Below, one piece after another: positions 8,482 to 17,302 of a stretch of DNA of 64,000 nucleotides (its first letter is position 1; each line of letters opens with the position of its first letter). The position numbers were made by a program, and so were the translations under genes. Origin of the DNA: Pseudonocardia sp. CNS-139 (GTDB lineage Bacteria > Actinomycetota > Actinomycetes > Mycobacteriales > Pseudonocardiaceae); contig MKJX01000155.1 of the NCBI GenBank assembly GCA_001942415.1, forward strand, positions 1 through 64,000, in the 5' to 3' direction. The notes beneath the pieces were generated by a model. That model was not told where the DNA came from. It made no database searches and saw only the letters and a list, made by a program, of their open reading frames with translations.

Positions 8482-10248
8482 CCCTGGACCCTTCCGGGAG
8501 GGAGCGGGCATGGTTGGCCTGGTAGTCGGCCCACATCCGGGCGAAGCGCCCGCCCGCGGCGACCAGCTCGGCGTGCGTCCCGCGCTCGACGATCCGGCCG
8601 CCGTCGAGGACCAGGATCTGGTCGACGCCGACGACCGTGTGCAGCCGGTGGGCGATCACGAGCACCGTCCGGTCGGCGGCGAGCGCGCTGAGGGCGGCCT
8701 GGATCGCCGCCTCGGAGTCCGGGTCGGCGAACGCGGTCGCCTCGTCGAGCACGAGGATCGGCGCGTCCGCGAGCAGGGCCCGCGCGATGGTCACCCGCTG
8801 GGCCTCGCCGCCGGACAGGTTGGCGTCCTCCCCGACCACCGCGTCGTAGCCGCGCGGGAAGCGCAGGATCCGCTCGTGGATCTGGGCGGCCCGCGCGGCG
8901 CGCTCCACGTCGTCGTCGGTCGCCTCGGGGCGGGTGAGGCGGATGTTGTCGCGCAGGCTTGCCCGCAGCAGCTGCACGTCCTGGAACACGAAGCCGACCT
9001 CGCGGTTCAGCTCCCGGGAGGCGATCTCCCGCACGTCCTCGCCGCCGATCGTGACGCGACCGGCCGAGACGTCGTAGAACCGCGGCACGAGCTTGGCCAG
9101 CGTCGACTTCCCCGAACCGGACGGGCCGACCAGTGCGGTCACCGCGCCCGGCCGGCACGCCGCGGCGATCTCGTGCAGGACCAGATGCGCGCCGTCGTAG
9201 CCGAACGACACCTGCTCGAACCCGACGTCGTGCCCGTCCGGCCGCCGCGGCGATGGCGCCTGCGCGACCGGCGGGAGGGCGAAGAAGCCGGCGAGCGACT
9301 CCTGCGCCTTCGTCGCGTGCGGAGGAACTGGGCCGAGGAGCCGAGCTTCATCAGCGGGCCGGTCAGCCCGAGCCCGAGCAGCACGCCCGGCAGCACGTCG
9401 ATCGGGGCGGCGCCGGCCGTCACGAGCCAGGAGCCGAGGGCGAGCAGGGCGACGAGCACCACCACCGGGGAGGTCACGATCTCGATGATCGTGAACGTGA
9501 CCGCCGTGTCGCGGGTCCACTGCCCGATGAAGTGGACGTAGCCGGTCATCTCGTCGCGGTAGCGGCGGTGGCTGCGGCCGAGCTGCCCGAAGCGCTTGAC
9601 CACGGTGATCCCGTGGACGAACTCGACCGTCGCACCCGAGAGCCGCGCCGTCGCCCGGTCGTACTGCTCGAACTTCTCCCCGCCGCCCCTCATCATCACC
9701 GCGTACAGCACCACCGTGACCAGGAGCGGGACCAGGGCGGCGAGCGCGAGCTGCCACTGCACGACGAACAGGTAGGCGAGGCTGATCACCGGGACCGCGA
9801 CGGCGGTGACGACGTCCTGGATCGCGTGCGCGACGAGCTGGTGCAGGGCGATCACGTCGTTCTCGACCATCTTGCGCACCGTCCCCGAGCTGCGCGCGTC
9901 GAACCACCCCAACGGCAGCCGCTGCAGGTGCCGGATGATCCGCCGGCGCAGCGACAGCTGGAGCTCGGCATCGGCGAGATGCGCGACCATGCCCGACGCG
10001 AACGCGGCCCCGAAGCTCACGAACAGCGCCACGACGGCCACGATCACGATCACCTGGACCCGGCCGGCGTCGACCTCGCCGCCGGACAGCGCCGGCAGCA
10101 GCGCCCGGGCCAGCTCCACGATCGCGATGAACGGCACGATGCCGCTCACCGCCCCGACGACGCTGAGCGCGATGATCGTCGCAAGGCTGCCGCGGACCGG
10201 GGCGAAGAAGTCCTCGCGCGGCTCCGCCAGTGCCTCGCCGTGCGACAT
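8479..10248 (-). CDS. ABC half-transporter, YbtP/IrtA-like, first gene of the ECF operon
   Basis: ATG at 10248 (MSHGEALAEPREDFFAP). TM domain: FIAIVELARALLPALSGG, AHLADAELQLSLRRRII, VISLAYLFVVQWQLALAAL. ATPase domain: GPSGSGKSTLAKLVPRFYD, signature NLSGGEAQR, LVLDEATAFADPD. A frame change near 9320 separates the two domains. Another within 8482-8520 removes the expected ATGA overlap with the next gene, since the present frame lacks a stop there. There is no siderophore-interacting (SIP) domain as in IrtA, so it is closer to YbtP. It probably forms a heterodimer with the downstream protein. Confidence 0.82.
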
Positions 10249-10430
10249 GGCCCCGTCACGCGACACGGCGCCGCCCCCGTCCCGGCCCGGGCGACGACGC
10301 GCCTGCCGAGGGACCCGGACGGACCGCGGGCCGGTCGTGGCGCCGGCCGGGGACCTGGCAGGGGGAGCTGTCGCTCATGGGCACCTCGGCGAGACCGTTG
10401 TGAGCGCGCCGCGTGTATACGCAGTACGCA

Positions 10431-10449
10431 TGAAGTGAGGCAAACCTCA
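10431..10449. promoter_or_regulatory. IdeR/DtxR-like iron box
   Basis: TGAAGTGAGGCAAACCTCA contains the palindrome TGAGG-caaa-CCTCA and matches the actinobacterial iron box (TTAGGTTAGGCTAACCTAA) at the core GTnAGGCnAACCT. It lies about 180 bases upstream of the ABC/ECF operon and about 30 bases from the Zur box. Confidence 0.65.
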
Positions 10450-10481
10450 TCCCACGGCGGAGCCGCTGTCAAGAGACTAGA

Positions 10482-10496
10482 TGGTGACGATTGTCA
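10482..10496. promoter_or_regulatory. Zur box
   Basis: TGGTGACGATTGTCA fits the window-wide 15-bp zinc-box pattern. It is positioned between the divergent ABC/ECF operon and the LLM oxidoreductase gene. Confidence 0.78.
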
Positions 10497-10549
10497 ATAA
10501 GGCGGCGGCACTGCGGCTGCGGTCCCGCGGCCGACGTTTGCCGCGTCTG

Positions 10550-10568
10550 ATAGGTGAGGCTATCTTCG
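10550..10568. promoter_or_regulatory. IdeR/DtxR-like iron box
   Basis: ATAGGTGAGGCTATCTTCG agrees with 13 of 19 positions of the iron-box consensus, including the AGGTnAGGCTA core. It is about 100 bases upstream of the LLM gene start. Confidence 0.5.
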
Positions 10569-10665
10569 CGCGTACAACGTAAACACGACGAGGGAGCAGC
10601 AGCAGCGTGGTGGACGCCGCCGTCCGCGACGCCGAACGCAACCCCACAACCATCAGAAGGCCGAC

Positions 10666-11711
10666 ATGACAACTGCTGCTGGACCGTCCTTCGGCGTGCT
10701 CCTGTTCACCCACCGCTTCCCCGGCCAGGACGACGCCCAGGTCCTGCGCACCGCGCTCGCGATCGCCGACCGCGCCGAGGAGCTCGGCTTCGACGACCTG
10801 TGGACGACCGAGCACCACTTCATCTCCTACGGCGTGAACCCGTCCGCGCTCACGCTCGCCGCGCACCTGCTGGGACGCACCCGCCGAATGCGCGTCGGCA
10901 CCGCGGTGACGATCCTCCCGACCCACGCGCCGACGGCCGTCGCCGAGCAGGCGGCGCTCCTCGACCAGCTCTCGGGCGGCCGCTTCGACCTCGGGGTCGG
11001 CCGCGGCGGCCCGGTCGTCGACTACGAGGTGCTCGGCCGCTCGCTCGCGCACTGGCGCCAGGGCATGCCCGAGGCCCTCGACCTACTCATGGGCTCCTTC
11101 ACCGGGCCCGTCTCGGCCGACACGACCTCTACCGCTTCCGGCCCGTCGACCCCGCGCCGCGGCCGCTGACGCGTCCGCACCCGCCCGTGTACGTCGCCGG
11201 GTCCTCCGAGCACAACGCCGACCTCGCCGCCCGCCACGGCCTGCCGATGCTGTTCTTCCTCCACCAGGACCCGACGGCGATGACGGCGCTCGTCGAGCGG
11301 CACTCCGCCGCAGCCGGCGCACCCGCGCGGTCCTTTCGGCACGGCACCACGCTGCTCGCCCACGTGACCGACACCGCCGAGCAGGCCCGTGACCTCGTCC
11401 ACGGCACGGTCGCGCCGTTCTTCACCCGCGCCCACGCCGAGTACGTGATGCTCGAGGAGCGCGTCGGCGACCAGCCACCGCCGGACGCGATGGGCGAGCT
11501 GTTCCTCGCGACCCAGGCGATCGGCACCGTCGAGCTGTGCGTCGAGCGGATCGCCGCCCGCCTCGCCGTGCCCGGGGTCTCGCGCGTCCTGCTGCACGTC
11601 GAGTCCGCCGGAGAACACGACGCCGTCCTCGCCAACCTCGACCGGCTCGCGACCGAGGTGCTCCCGGCCGTACGGGCCGCCCTCGGCGAGCCTGCGTCCA
11701 CCGGCGTCTGA
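10666..11711 (+). CDS. LLM-class flavin-dependent oxidoreductase, frameshifted
   Basis: ATG at 10666 (MTTAAGPSFGVLLFTHRF). The bacterial-luciferase fold is recognised by LWTTEHHFISYGVNPSALTL, RMRVGTAVTILPTHAPTAVAE and LLDQLSGGRFDLGVGRGGPVVD, and after a frame change near 11110 by HPPVYVAGSSEHNADLAARHG. The total is about 348 aa, normal for the family. These enzymes use FMNH2 or F420 for mono-oxygenation or hydride transfer. It is divergently transcribed from the ABC/ECF import operon, with Zur and iron boxes between. It might release metal by modifying an imported chelator, but the substrate is unknown. Confidence 0.8.
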
Positions 11712-12028
11712 CGGGACGGACCGCGATCCTCCCGTCTCCGGCACGAGCTCCCGGTCGACCGGGTCGCGGCCGAGGAGCGGGACCCGTCGCCGCGGACCCC
11801 GGCAGGTGACCTCCTCGCCGCAGCGCTGACGGTGGGTCGGCGAGCGCGTTGCGCACCGGAGCTCGGGCCGGGGCGTCCGGGGCCGCGACCCGGGTGGCGG
11901 CCGGGGCTCCCGGTCACCGCGGTGTGCCCCGGCGCCGGCCGCCGCTCCCCACCTCGCGCGGCCCGGCGACCGGAGGCACGTCAGCCGCGCCCGCGGTACC
12001 CCGGGCGCGGCGAGCTGCGCACCGCCAC
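11712..12028. other. Intergenic, no gene recognised
   Basis: 317 bases between the LLM stop and the end of the His-rich gene. Frames here have the random Arg/Pro/Gly/Ala composition of non-coding GC-rich DNA. I see no operator, repeat or convincing terminator. Confidence 0.6.
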
Positions 12029-12181
12029 TCAGTGCTCGTCGTAGTGACCGTCGTGGCCGGCGTGGCGGTGTCCGTCGTGCACGTAGTCGACGTGGTCGCC
12101 GTGGGGCACCGCGACGTGGCCGCAGCCCTCGCCGTGCGCGTGGGTGTGGCCGTCGTGGATGGCGTGTTCGGTCGTGGTCAT
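12029..12181 (-). CDS. His-rich metal-binding mini-protein (50 aa)
   Basis: ATG at 12181 with a strong ribosome site (GGAGGAG). The sequence is about a quarter histidine: MTTTEHAIHDGHTHAHGEGC, then a GHVAVPHGDHVDYVHDG core and an end with repeated H-x-GH units. It is soluble, with no membrane segment or signal peptide. Similar His-rich peptides occur widely in actinobacteria and are sometimes mislabelled as zinc transporter permeases. I infer a cytosolic Zn/Ni/Co buffer or chaperone. The upstream sequence (about 12239-12257) has a TGAA-TGCGCAT-GTCA element that could be a metal-sensor operator. Confidence 0.75.
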   Translation of the reverse strand: MTTTEHAIHDGHTHAHGEGCGHVAVPHGDHVDYVHDGHRHAGHDGHYDEH

Positions 12182-12498
12182 GGAGCTCCTCCGGTTGCGG
12201 GACGGGCTTCGTCGCCCCCTCCGACCGACACGAAAGCATGCGTGAATGCGCATGTCAAAATCCCGCACCGCGAGCCCCGGACGACTTCACCCGGTCCGAC
12301 CGGCAACGTCCTCACCCGGCTGCACGCTCCCGCCACCCCCAGGGCGGCCGGCGCCCACCCGAATGGCCGCCCCTGCATGCTTTCGGGTCAACGGTCCGTC
12401 TCAGACCCTTTCCGCAGGTGGCGACCCGATGGCGGCCGGCTCCTGCTGCATGTGTGCCATCTCACCCGCGGCGCCGGCAGGGCCCGCTCATCGCCGGG
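12182..12498. other. Intergenic region with promoter of the His-rich gene
   Basis: 317 bases. Next to the His-rich gene, at about 12233-12257, there is GCATGCGTGAATGCGCATG followed by TCA, two nested imperfect inverted repeats resembling ArsR/SmtB operators in layout. A minus-strand mini-ORF of 18 codons (12416-12472, MAHMQQEPAAIGSPP) is present but has no supporting evidence. Confidence 0.4.
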
Positions 12499-13748
12499 CT
12501 ACCGCCGGGCCACCGCCGGGCTGCGAGCGAAGTCGCGGGTGCTGGGCACGAGCGCGGCGGCGGCCGGGGCGAGGAAGCAGACGACCGCGCACGCGCCGAG
12601 CACCGCGGGCGCCCCGAACCCGTCGATGGCCGGCACGATGAGGGCGAGCCCGAGCGGAGCCAGGCCGTAGGACAGCAGGAAGTCCAGCGACGACACCCGG
12701 GCCAGCTTGTCGGGCTCGACCTCCCGCTGCGTGGCGGTGAACCACGGCACGTTGAACAGCTCGATGCCCACCCCCGCGGCGACGTAGACGACCACGATGA
12801 CCGCCCAGTGCACCGGCAGCAGCAGCGCGAGCGGGACGAAGCCGTAACACGCCAGGGCGGCGAGCGCGGTCCAGCCCTGCGCGCGGGGCCGCCACCGGCT
12901 GATCAGCACGGCGCCGAGCAGCCCGCCCACGGTGTAGGCGGTCATCGCCGCCGCCAGCACGAGCTCGGTGTCGTAGCGGTCGCGGCTGACCACCGGCAGC
13001 ACGACCCCGGTCGCGGAGTAGCCGGTGGCGATCACCGCGGTGAGCGCGGCCAGTCCGGCGAGGAACCACGGGTGCCGCCGCGCTTCGCGGGCGCCGTCGG
13101 CGAACTCGCGGAGGAGCGACGCGCGTGTCGGGACCGCGGCGGGAGCGGGCCGGCCCGCGGGCGGCACGAGCGCGGCGCACAGCCAGATCACCCCGATGCC
13201 CACGAGCAGCGACCGCACGTCCGACACGACGGCCAGCAACGCGGTCAGACCGGGTGCGGTCAGGGTGGCGACCCGCAGGGCGAAGGCGATGGCCGCGTTG
13301 GCCGGCTGCCGACGGTCGGCGCGACGACCTCGGCGACCAGCGCCTGGAACGCCGGGCGGCACGCACCCTGCCCGGCACCCATCACCGCCGCGGCCGCCGC
13401 GGTCGCGACCACCGACTGGCCGAGGCTGAGCGCAAGGGCCGGTGCGGCCGCCGCCGCGGCCAGACCCGCCCACAGCACCGCCGCCCGACGCGAGTGCCGG
13501 TCGGCGAGCACACCGCTGACCGGCACCGCGACGAGGAACCCCACGGTGCGGGCCGCCAGCGCGAACCCGAGCCCCGCGGCGCTCAGCTCGCCGGCCAGCA
13601 CCGCCAGGCCGAGCACGAACGGCAGGGCCCAGGTGGCCAGCCCGGATGCCGTCGTCGCCAGCCACAGCCTGATGAACCGGGCCTCCCGCAGAATCGATCG
13701 CGCCTGGCCCGACTCAGCCGGACCGGACGACGTCGACGACGTGGACAC
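12499..13748 (-). CDS. MFS exporter at the end of the metallophore operon, frameshifted
   Basis: GTG at 13748 (VSTSSTSSGPAESGQ). The N-half has TTASGLATWALPFVLGLAVL and VPVSGVLADRHSRRAAVLW; after a frame change near 13305 the C-half continues ATLTAPGLTALLAVVSDV, TAYTVGGLLGAVLISRWRPR and VAAGVGIELFNVPWF. The total is about 417 aa and 12 TM, EntS-like in layout. It lies on the same strand directly after four biosynthetic genes (stop of the PLP gene 13799), so it probably exports their product. The sequence just upstream (13769-13795) carries an inverted repeat, hinting at a second, local promoter. Confidence 0.8.
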
Positions 13749-13768
13749 CGACAACTCCCTCGTACCGC

Positions 13769-13795
13769 GGATGCAAGAACACGCAGTATGCATCC
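13769..13795. promoter_or_regulatory. Inverted repeat upstream of MFS exporter
   Basis: GGATGCA (13769-13775) and TGCATCC (13789-13795) flank the 13-mer ACGCAGTATGCAT shared, with one mismatch, with the promoter region at 10419-10431. It is a possible operator of an unidentified regulator. Confidence 0.4.
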
Positions 13796-13798
13796 GCC

Positions 13799-14866
13799 TT
13801 ACATGTGCAGTTGACCCCCCTCGGGTGCGACGGTTCCACGAATGAGTGAATCGGTATCGCCGTGGGACGTCGCGGCCGGTGCGGCGGGCGCGCGCCGCCA
13901 CTCCATGCGCGACCAGGGAAGGCCGATCTCCGCCACCGTGGACACCTCGTGCGGCCTGAGATCGTCGATCCGCGGGGCCTCCTGGTGGCGGGCGAAGACC
14001 GTGTCGTGGTAGCGGTGCCCGGTGTCGGCGGCGATGAACAGGGTGGTCCTGTCCGGATCTTGTTCCCAGCGGGCGGCCAGGTAGGCGGCTCCGGTGGAGA
14101 GTCCGGCGAACACGGCGTGGCGGCGCAGGAGATCCACACTGCCGGCGAGGGCGGCGGTGAAACCGACCCAGTGGATGGTGTCGTACAGGGTGTGGATGAC
14201 GTTGCCGAAGGGGATCGAGCTGCCGATGCCGGCGATGATGATGTCGGGATCGGCGACCGCCTCGCTGCCGAAGGTCACGCTGCCGAAGGGCTGCACCCCG
14301 ACGAGGCGGACGCCCGGTGAATATTCCCGCACATAACGGGCCAGCGCGCCGGTCGAGGCCCCGGAACCGACCCCGCCGACGATGGTGAGCGGGTCGGTGT
14401 CGATTTCCTGAACAATGCGTTCGGCGACCGCGCGATAACCGAGAAAATGGATGTCGTCATGGTACTGCCGCATCCAGTGGTAGGTGGGATTGTCGCGGAG
14501 GATCTCCCGGACCCGGGCCACGCGGCGGTTCTGGTCGAGCTTCAGGCTCGCGCTGGGCGGCATCTGCTCCAGGTGGGCGCCGAGGATCGCGAGCTGGCTG
14601 CGCAGAGTCTCGTCGACCGTGGTGGAGCCGACGATGTGACAGCGCATCCCGTAGCGGTGGCTGGCCAGCGCGAGGCCGTAGGCGTAGATGCCGCTGGAGC
14701 TGTCGAGCAGGGTGTCGCCGGGCCGTACCACGCCGGTGTCGAGCAGGTGCCGGACAGCGGCGAGCGCGGAGACGACCTTCATGGTCTCGAACCTCAGACA
14801 GACGAGTCCGTCGCCCGCGCGCACCAGGTCCGGCCGGCCGATCGCTTCGGCGATGTGCTCGTCCAT
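13799..14866 (-). CDS. PLP-dependent cysteine-synthase-like enzyme (SbnA/CysK fold)
   Basis: 355 aa from the ATG at 14866 (MDEHIAEAIGRPDLVRAGDG), frame intact. The PLP lysine is in LRFETMKVVSALAAV. The substrate-carboxylate loop is DSSSGIYAYGLALA, equivalent to SSSGN in CysK/SbnA, and the phosphate cradle is GVGSGASTGALAR. Fold-type II enzymes of this group do beta-replacement on O-activated serine or threonine; SbnA joins O-phosphoserine and glutamate in staphyloferrin B synthesis. Next to a threonine-kinase-like GHMP kinase, I infer beta-replacement of a phosphothreonine or phosphoserine by an amine to build a diamino-acid chelator. Plain cysteine synthase is less likely given the divergent loop. 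Confidence 0.82.
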   Translation of the reverse strand: MDEHIAEAIGRPDLVRAGDGLVCLRFETMKVVSALAAVRHLLDTGVVRPGDTLLDSSSGIYAYGLALASHRYGMRCHIVGSTTVDETLRSQLAILGAHLEQMPPSASLKLDQNRRVARVREILRDNPTYHWMRQYHDDIHFLGYRAVAERIVQEIDTDPLTIVGGVGSGASTGALARYVREYSPGVRLVGVQPFGSVTFGSEAVADPDIIIAGIGSSIPFGNVIHTLYDTIHWVGFTAALAGSVDLLRRHAVFAGLSTGAAYLAARWEQDPDRTTLFIAADTGHRYHDTVFARHQEAPRIDDLRPHEVSTVAEIGLPWSRMEWRRAPAAPAATSHGDTDSLIRGTVAPEGGQLHM

Positions 14867-15780
14867 GCCGTGCCCTCCGCTCTGCGCGTGCCGGTTCCGA
14901 ACAGCCGGGTGACCGGGATGTCGCTGCGCCTGAGCTCGCGCACGCAGCGCCGGAGCCGGCGGCGAGGTCCGGTGCCGCCGGGTCGAAGAGCAGGCCGGCG
15001 ACGTTGCGCTGTGCGCCACCTGCACACCGGCGGCGCCGGTCCGCTCGGCGATGGCCTCCAGGTCGTCGAGCTCGCGTTTCGGGAGGACGCGTTGGTTGTG
15101 GCGGGCGCTCTCCGTGCTGACCCGGCCGAGGAGTGCCAGGTCGCCCTCGGCGATCGCCCGGCGCAGCGTCGTGCGGAGCCGTTCGAAGGTGTGCACGTCG
15201 CTCTGCCCGTCGTGACGTCCGCGGACAGAGCGAGGGTGTCGACCGGCTCCCCGCCGCCGGTGAGGCAGCCGACCACGACGGCCGGTGGCAGCCCGTCGCC
15301 GAGGCGTTCGAGGATGCGCCCGTTCTGCTGGGCGAACAGGAACGGCCGGTCGTCGAGCATGAGCGGGTCGCTGGCGTGCTCGGCGCGCACCGCGAGGCGG
15401 GCGATCGTGGCCGCCGGCAGCTCCAGGCCGAAGCTGGCGGCCACCGCGCGAACGGTGGCGACGATGTCGCTCGTCGACGAGCCCATGCCGAGCCCGACCG
15501 GGACGCCGCCGCACAGCCGCAGGTGCCCGCCGCACGGTGGCCGGCCGGTCAGGCGCGCACACTCGGCGCGGGCGAGGACCGCCGCCCGCAGTGCCTTGGT
15601 CGAGCCCTCCGGAGCCACGGTGATCTCCTCGCCCGGGCCGGGGGTGAACTCGGCGCGGGTCACGGGGCCGGCCATCGGCAGGGTGACGAGGCCGCGGCAG
15701 GGCCGCCGATGCTCGTCGAGGAAGACGCCCTGCAGGATCTCGCCGTGGTGGCACGAGGCGTAGCCGGTGCCCACGGTCAT
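14863..15780 (-). CDS. GHMP kinase, L-threonine-kinase (PduX)-like, frameshifted
   Basis: ATG at 15780 overlaps the DUF364 stop. The start GTGYASCHHGEILQGVFLDE is characteristic of PduX-type kinases, as are GLVTLPMAGPVTRAEF, the ATP loop GGVPVGLGMGSSTSDIVAT and QVAHSGNVAGLLFD near the end. Family function is ATP-dependent phosphorylation of L-threonine to O-phospho-L-threonine. Frame changes near 15200 and two near 14990 interrupt it, and the 3' end is approximate because no in-frame stop sits at the PLP gene start (the open frame runs on to 14794). No cobalamin genes are nearby, so its product probably feeds the adjacent PLP enzyme. Confidence 0.78.
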
Positions 15781-16583
15781 GCCACTCCCCCCGCGCGGTA
15801 CCGGAACAGGTCCGTCGGCTCGGCGCTGAACTGGGAGAAGGGGAACGGTTCCGCGCACAGGGCGCTCACCCCGGCCCCCAGGAACGCCCGGGCGACGGCG
15901 CTGCCGGTCTGGGCGTAGACGATCAGCGGCACGGCCCGTTCGCCGCAGCGGCGCAGGATCGTGTCGAAGGTGCCGTTGCTCAGGGTCATCCCGGTGGCCA
16001 CGACGGCGTCCGCGAGGTCGAGCACCTCGGCCATGGACTCCGCCACCGGATCGCCCCACTGGGTGGTGCGGAGGTTGAGGTCGCAGGGCAGGCAGACGGC
16101 GCCGCGGTCCCGGATCGCCGCGACCAGCGGGTTGACCACGCCGATCAGAGCGACCTTCGCACCCGGCTCGATGTCCAGCAGCCCGGCGATGGCCGCGTCG
16201 CGCGCCCGCGCCCGCACCTCCGGAGGCCCCGGCGGCAGGGACACCGGCTCGCCCGCGGGGTCCTCGCGATGCGGCCGGGCCTGCGCGAGGTAGGCGTCGA
16301 GCGCGGCGATCCGCAGCGGGAGCGGGCCCTCCCCCAGCAGCGCGTCGAGCGGACGTCCGGATGCCCCGGCGCAGATGTCGGGCCCGACCTCGCCCGCCTC
16401 GAACGCGCAGGCGCCGAACGACCGTCCGCACCGGACCAGCACGTAGCGGTTGAGGTAGGTGGTGCCGCCGCCGGCGAGCCGCGTCCCGTGGTGCACCCAG
16501 AACACGCTGGTCGCCACCAGCTCGGCGGGCGGAGTCCCGCGCCGGGCGCCCAGGACGTCGGCGAACAGCTCCTCGACGCTCAC
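15777..16583 (-). CDS. DUF4213/DUF364 putative heavy-metal-chelation domain protein
   Basis: 268 aa from the GTG at 16583, overlapping the methyltransferase stop. The N-terminal part (TTYLNRYVLVRCGRSFGAC, FEAGEVGPDICAGASGRPLD) fits the enolase-like DUF4213 domain. The C-terminal Rossmann-like part (GAKVALIGVVNPLVAAIRD, ADAVVATGMTLSNGTFDTIL) fits DUF364 (PF04016), called putative heavy-metal chelation in Pfam. The enzymatic reaction is not known to me. The coupled position between a methyltransferase and a kinase in a Zur-linked operon makes it a biosynthetic or metal-handling step of the proposed metallophore. The frame is intact. Confidence 0.8.
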   Translation of the reverse strand: MSVEELFADVLGARRGTPPAELVATSVFWVHHGTRLAGGGTTYLNRYVLVRCGRSFGACAFEAGEVGPDICAGASGRPLDALLGEGPLPLRIAALDAYLAQARPHREDPAGEPVSLPPGPPEVRARARDAAIAGLLDIEPGAKVALIGVVNPLVAAIRDRGAVCLPCDLNLRTTQWGDPVAESMAEVLDLADAVVATGMTLSNGTFDTILRRCGERAVPLIVYAQTGSAVARAFLGAGVSALCAEPFPFSQFSAEPTDLFRYRAGGVA

Positions 16584-17302
16584 GCGACGCTTCCGCGCTG
16601 GAAGCGGAACAGGTAGGTCAGCACGCCGTCGTTCCAGTCGTGGCGCATCCGCACCTCGGGGACGAACCCCTGCCGCACGGCGTGGCCGACGATGGCGCGC
16701 AGATCGGCCGTGTTGGAGACGATGACGAACACCTCCGCGCCCGGTGCCAGCAGGTCCCGCTCGGCGAGCTGGGTGAAGAACGTCGCGAGCAGCGGCGCTC
16801 CGAGGCAGACGTTGCGCACGACGTCGGGATCGTCGCTGACGGTCTGGCTCACCGCGGGAGGGTTGAAGGTGACGACGTCCACCTGCCGCCCGTCGGGGAA
16901 CCCGTCGAAGACGTCCGCGACGACCGGGACGAACGCGGTGCCCTCCTTCGGGCCCACCAGCCGCTCGTAGTGCCGGGTCGCCGCGGCCACGCTGTCCGGG
17001 TGGACGTCGATCGCATAGATCTCCCGGGCTCCCCGCAGACCGGCCACGACGGCCTCGACGCCCAGCCCGACGCCCATGGCCGCGTAGCGGCGGCCCCGGA
17101 CCTCGATGGCCCCGTCGAGGAGCCGTTGATAGATCATCCGGCTCGTGGCGCCGGGCAGGAAGACGCCGGGCGGCACCTCGAAGCTCCACCCGTTCCACTC
17201 ACAGCTGCGCCTGCTGTGCAGGTCGGCCTTCGGCCGGTTGAGCGCGATGATCTGCTCGGCGGGCAACGGTGGCGGCAGCTCGTCGAGCAACGCGATGTCC
17301 AC
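16580..17302 (-). CDS. Class I SAM methyltransferase with NPPA motif, first gene of the metallophore operon
   Basis: 240 aa. The GTG at 17302 is chosen because GAAGGGGG lies just upstream. SAM-binding residues are in AAMGVGLGVEAVVAGLRGAR and IYAIDVHPDSV. The catalytic FNPPAV motif is the NPPx type used by HemK/PrmC-like N-methyltransferases, so an amide or amine nitrogen is the likely acceptor. It heads an operon with DUF364, GHMP kinase, PLP enzyme and MFS genes (4-base overlaps). A Zur box lies 294 bases upstream. It could N-methylate an amino-acid building block; some related folds instead use the SAM aminobutyrate group, which cannot be excluded. Confidence 0.78.
   Translation of the reverse strand: MDIALLDELPPPLPAEQIIALNRPKADLHSRRSCEWNGWSFEVPPGVFLPGATSRMIYQRLLDGAIEVRGRRYAAMGVGLGVEAVVAGLRGAREIYAIDVHPDSVAAATRHYERLVGPKEGTAFVPVVADVFDGFPDGRQVDVVTFNPPAVSQTVSDDPDVVRNVCLGAPLLATFFTQLAERDLLAPGAEVFVIVSNTADLRAIVGHAVRQGFVPEVRMRHDWNDGVLTYLFRFQRGSVA

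Larger units (their letters stand above)
10249..10665. other. Divergent regulatory region between ABC operon and LLM gene
   Basis: 417 bases without a gene. It contains two iron-box-like sites, one Zur box (listed separately) and the 13-mer ACGCAGTACGCAT at 10419-10431, which reappears with one change upstream of the MFS exporter at 13781-13793. The promoters of both flanking units must lie here. Confidence 0.6.

Noticed and set aside
9139..10500. Long plus-strand open frame opposite the YbtP-like gene
   Set aside because: Composition is His/Arg/Asp-rich antisense of membrane helices; it is a shadow of the minus-strand transporter.
12416..12472. 18-codon minus-strand mini-ORF after the MFS gene, considered as a second precursor peptide
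   Set aside because: No Cys, no good ribosome site, no modifying enzyme next to it; such short frames are common by chance.
15777..16583. Reading DUF364 as proof of a metal-binding protein
   Set aside because: The Pfam name is only suggestive; no clear cluster of metal ligands is visible, so the entry keeps a neutral function.
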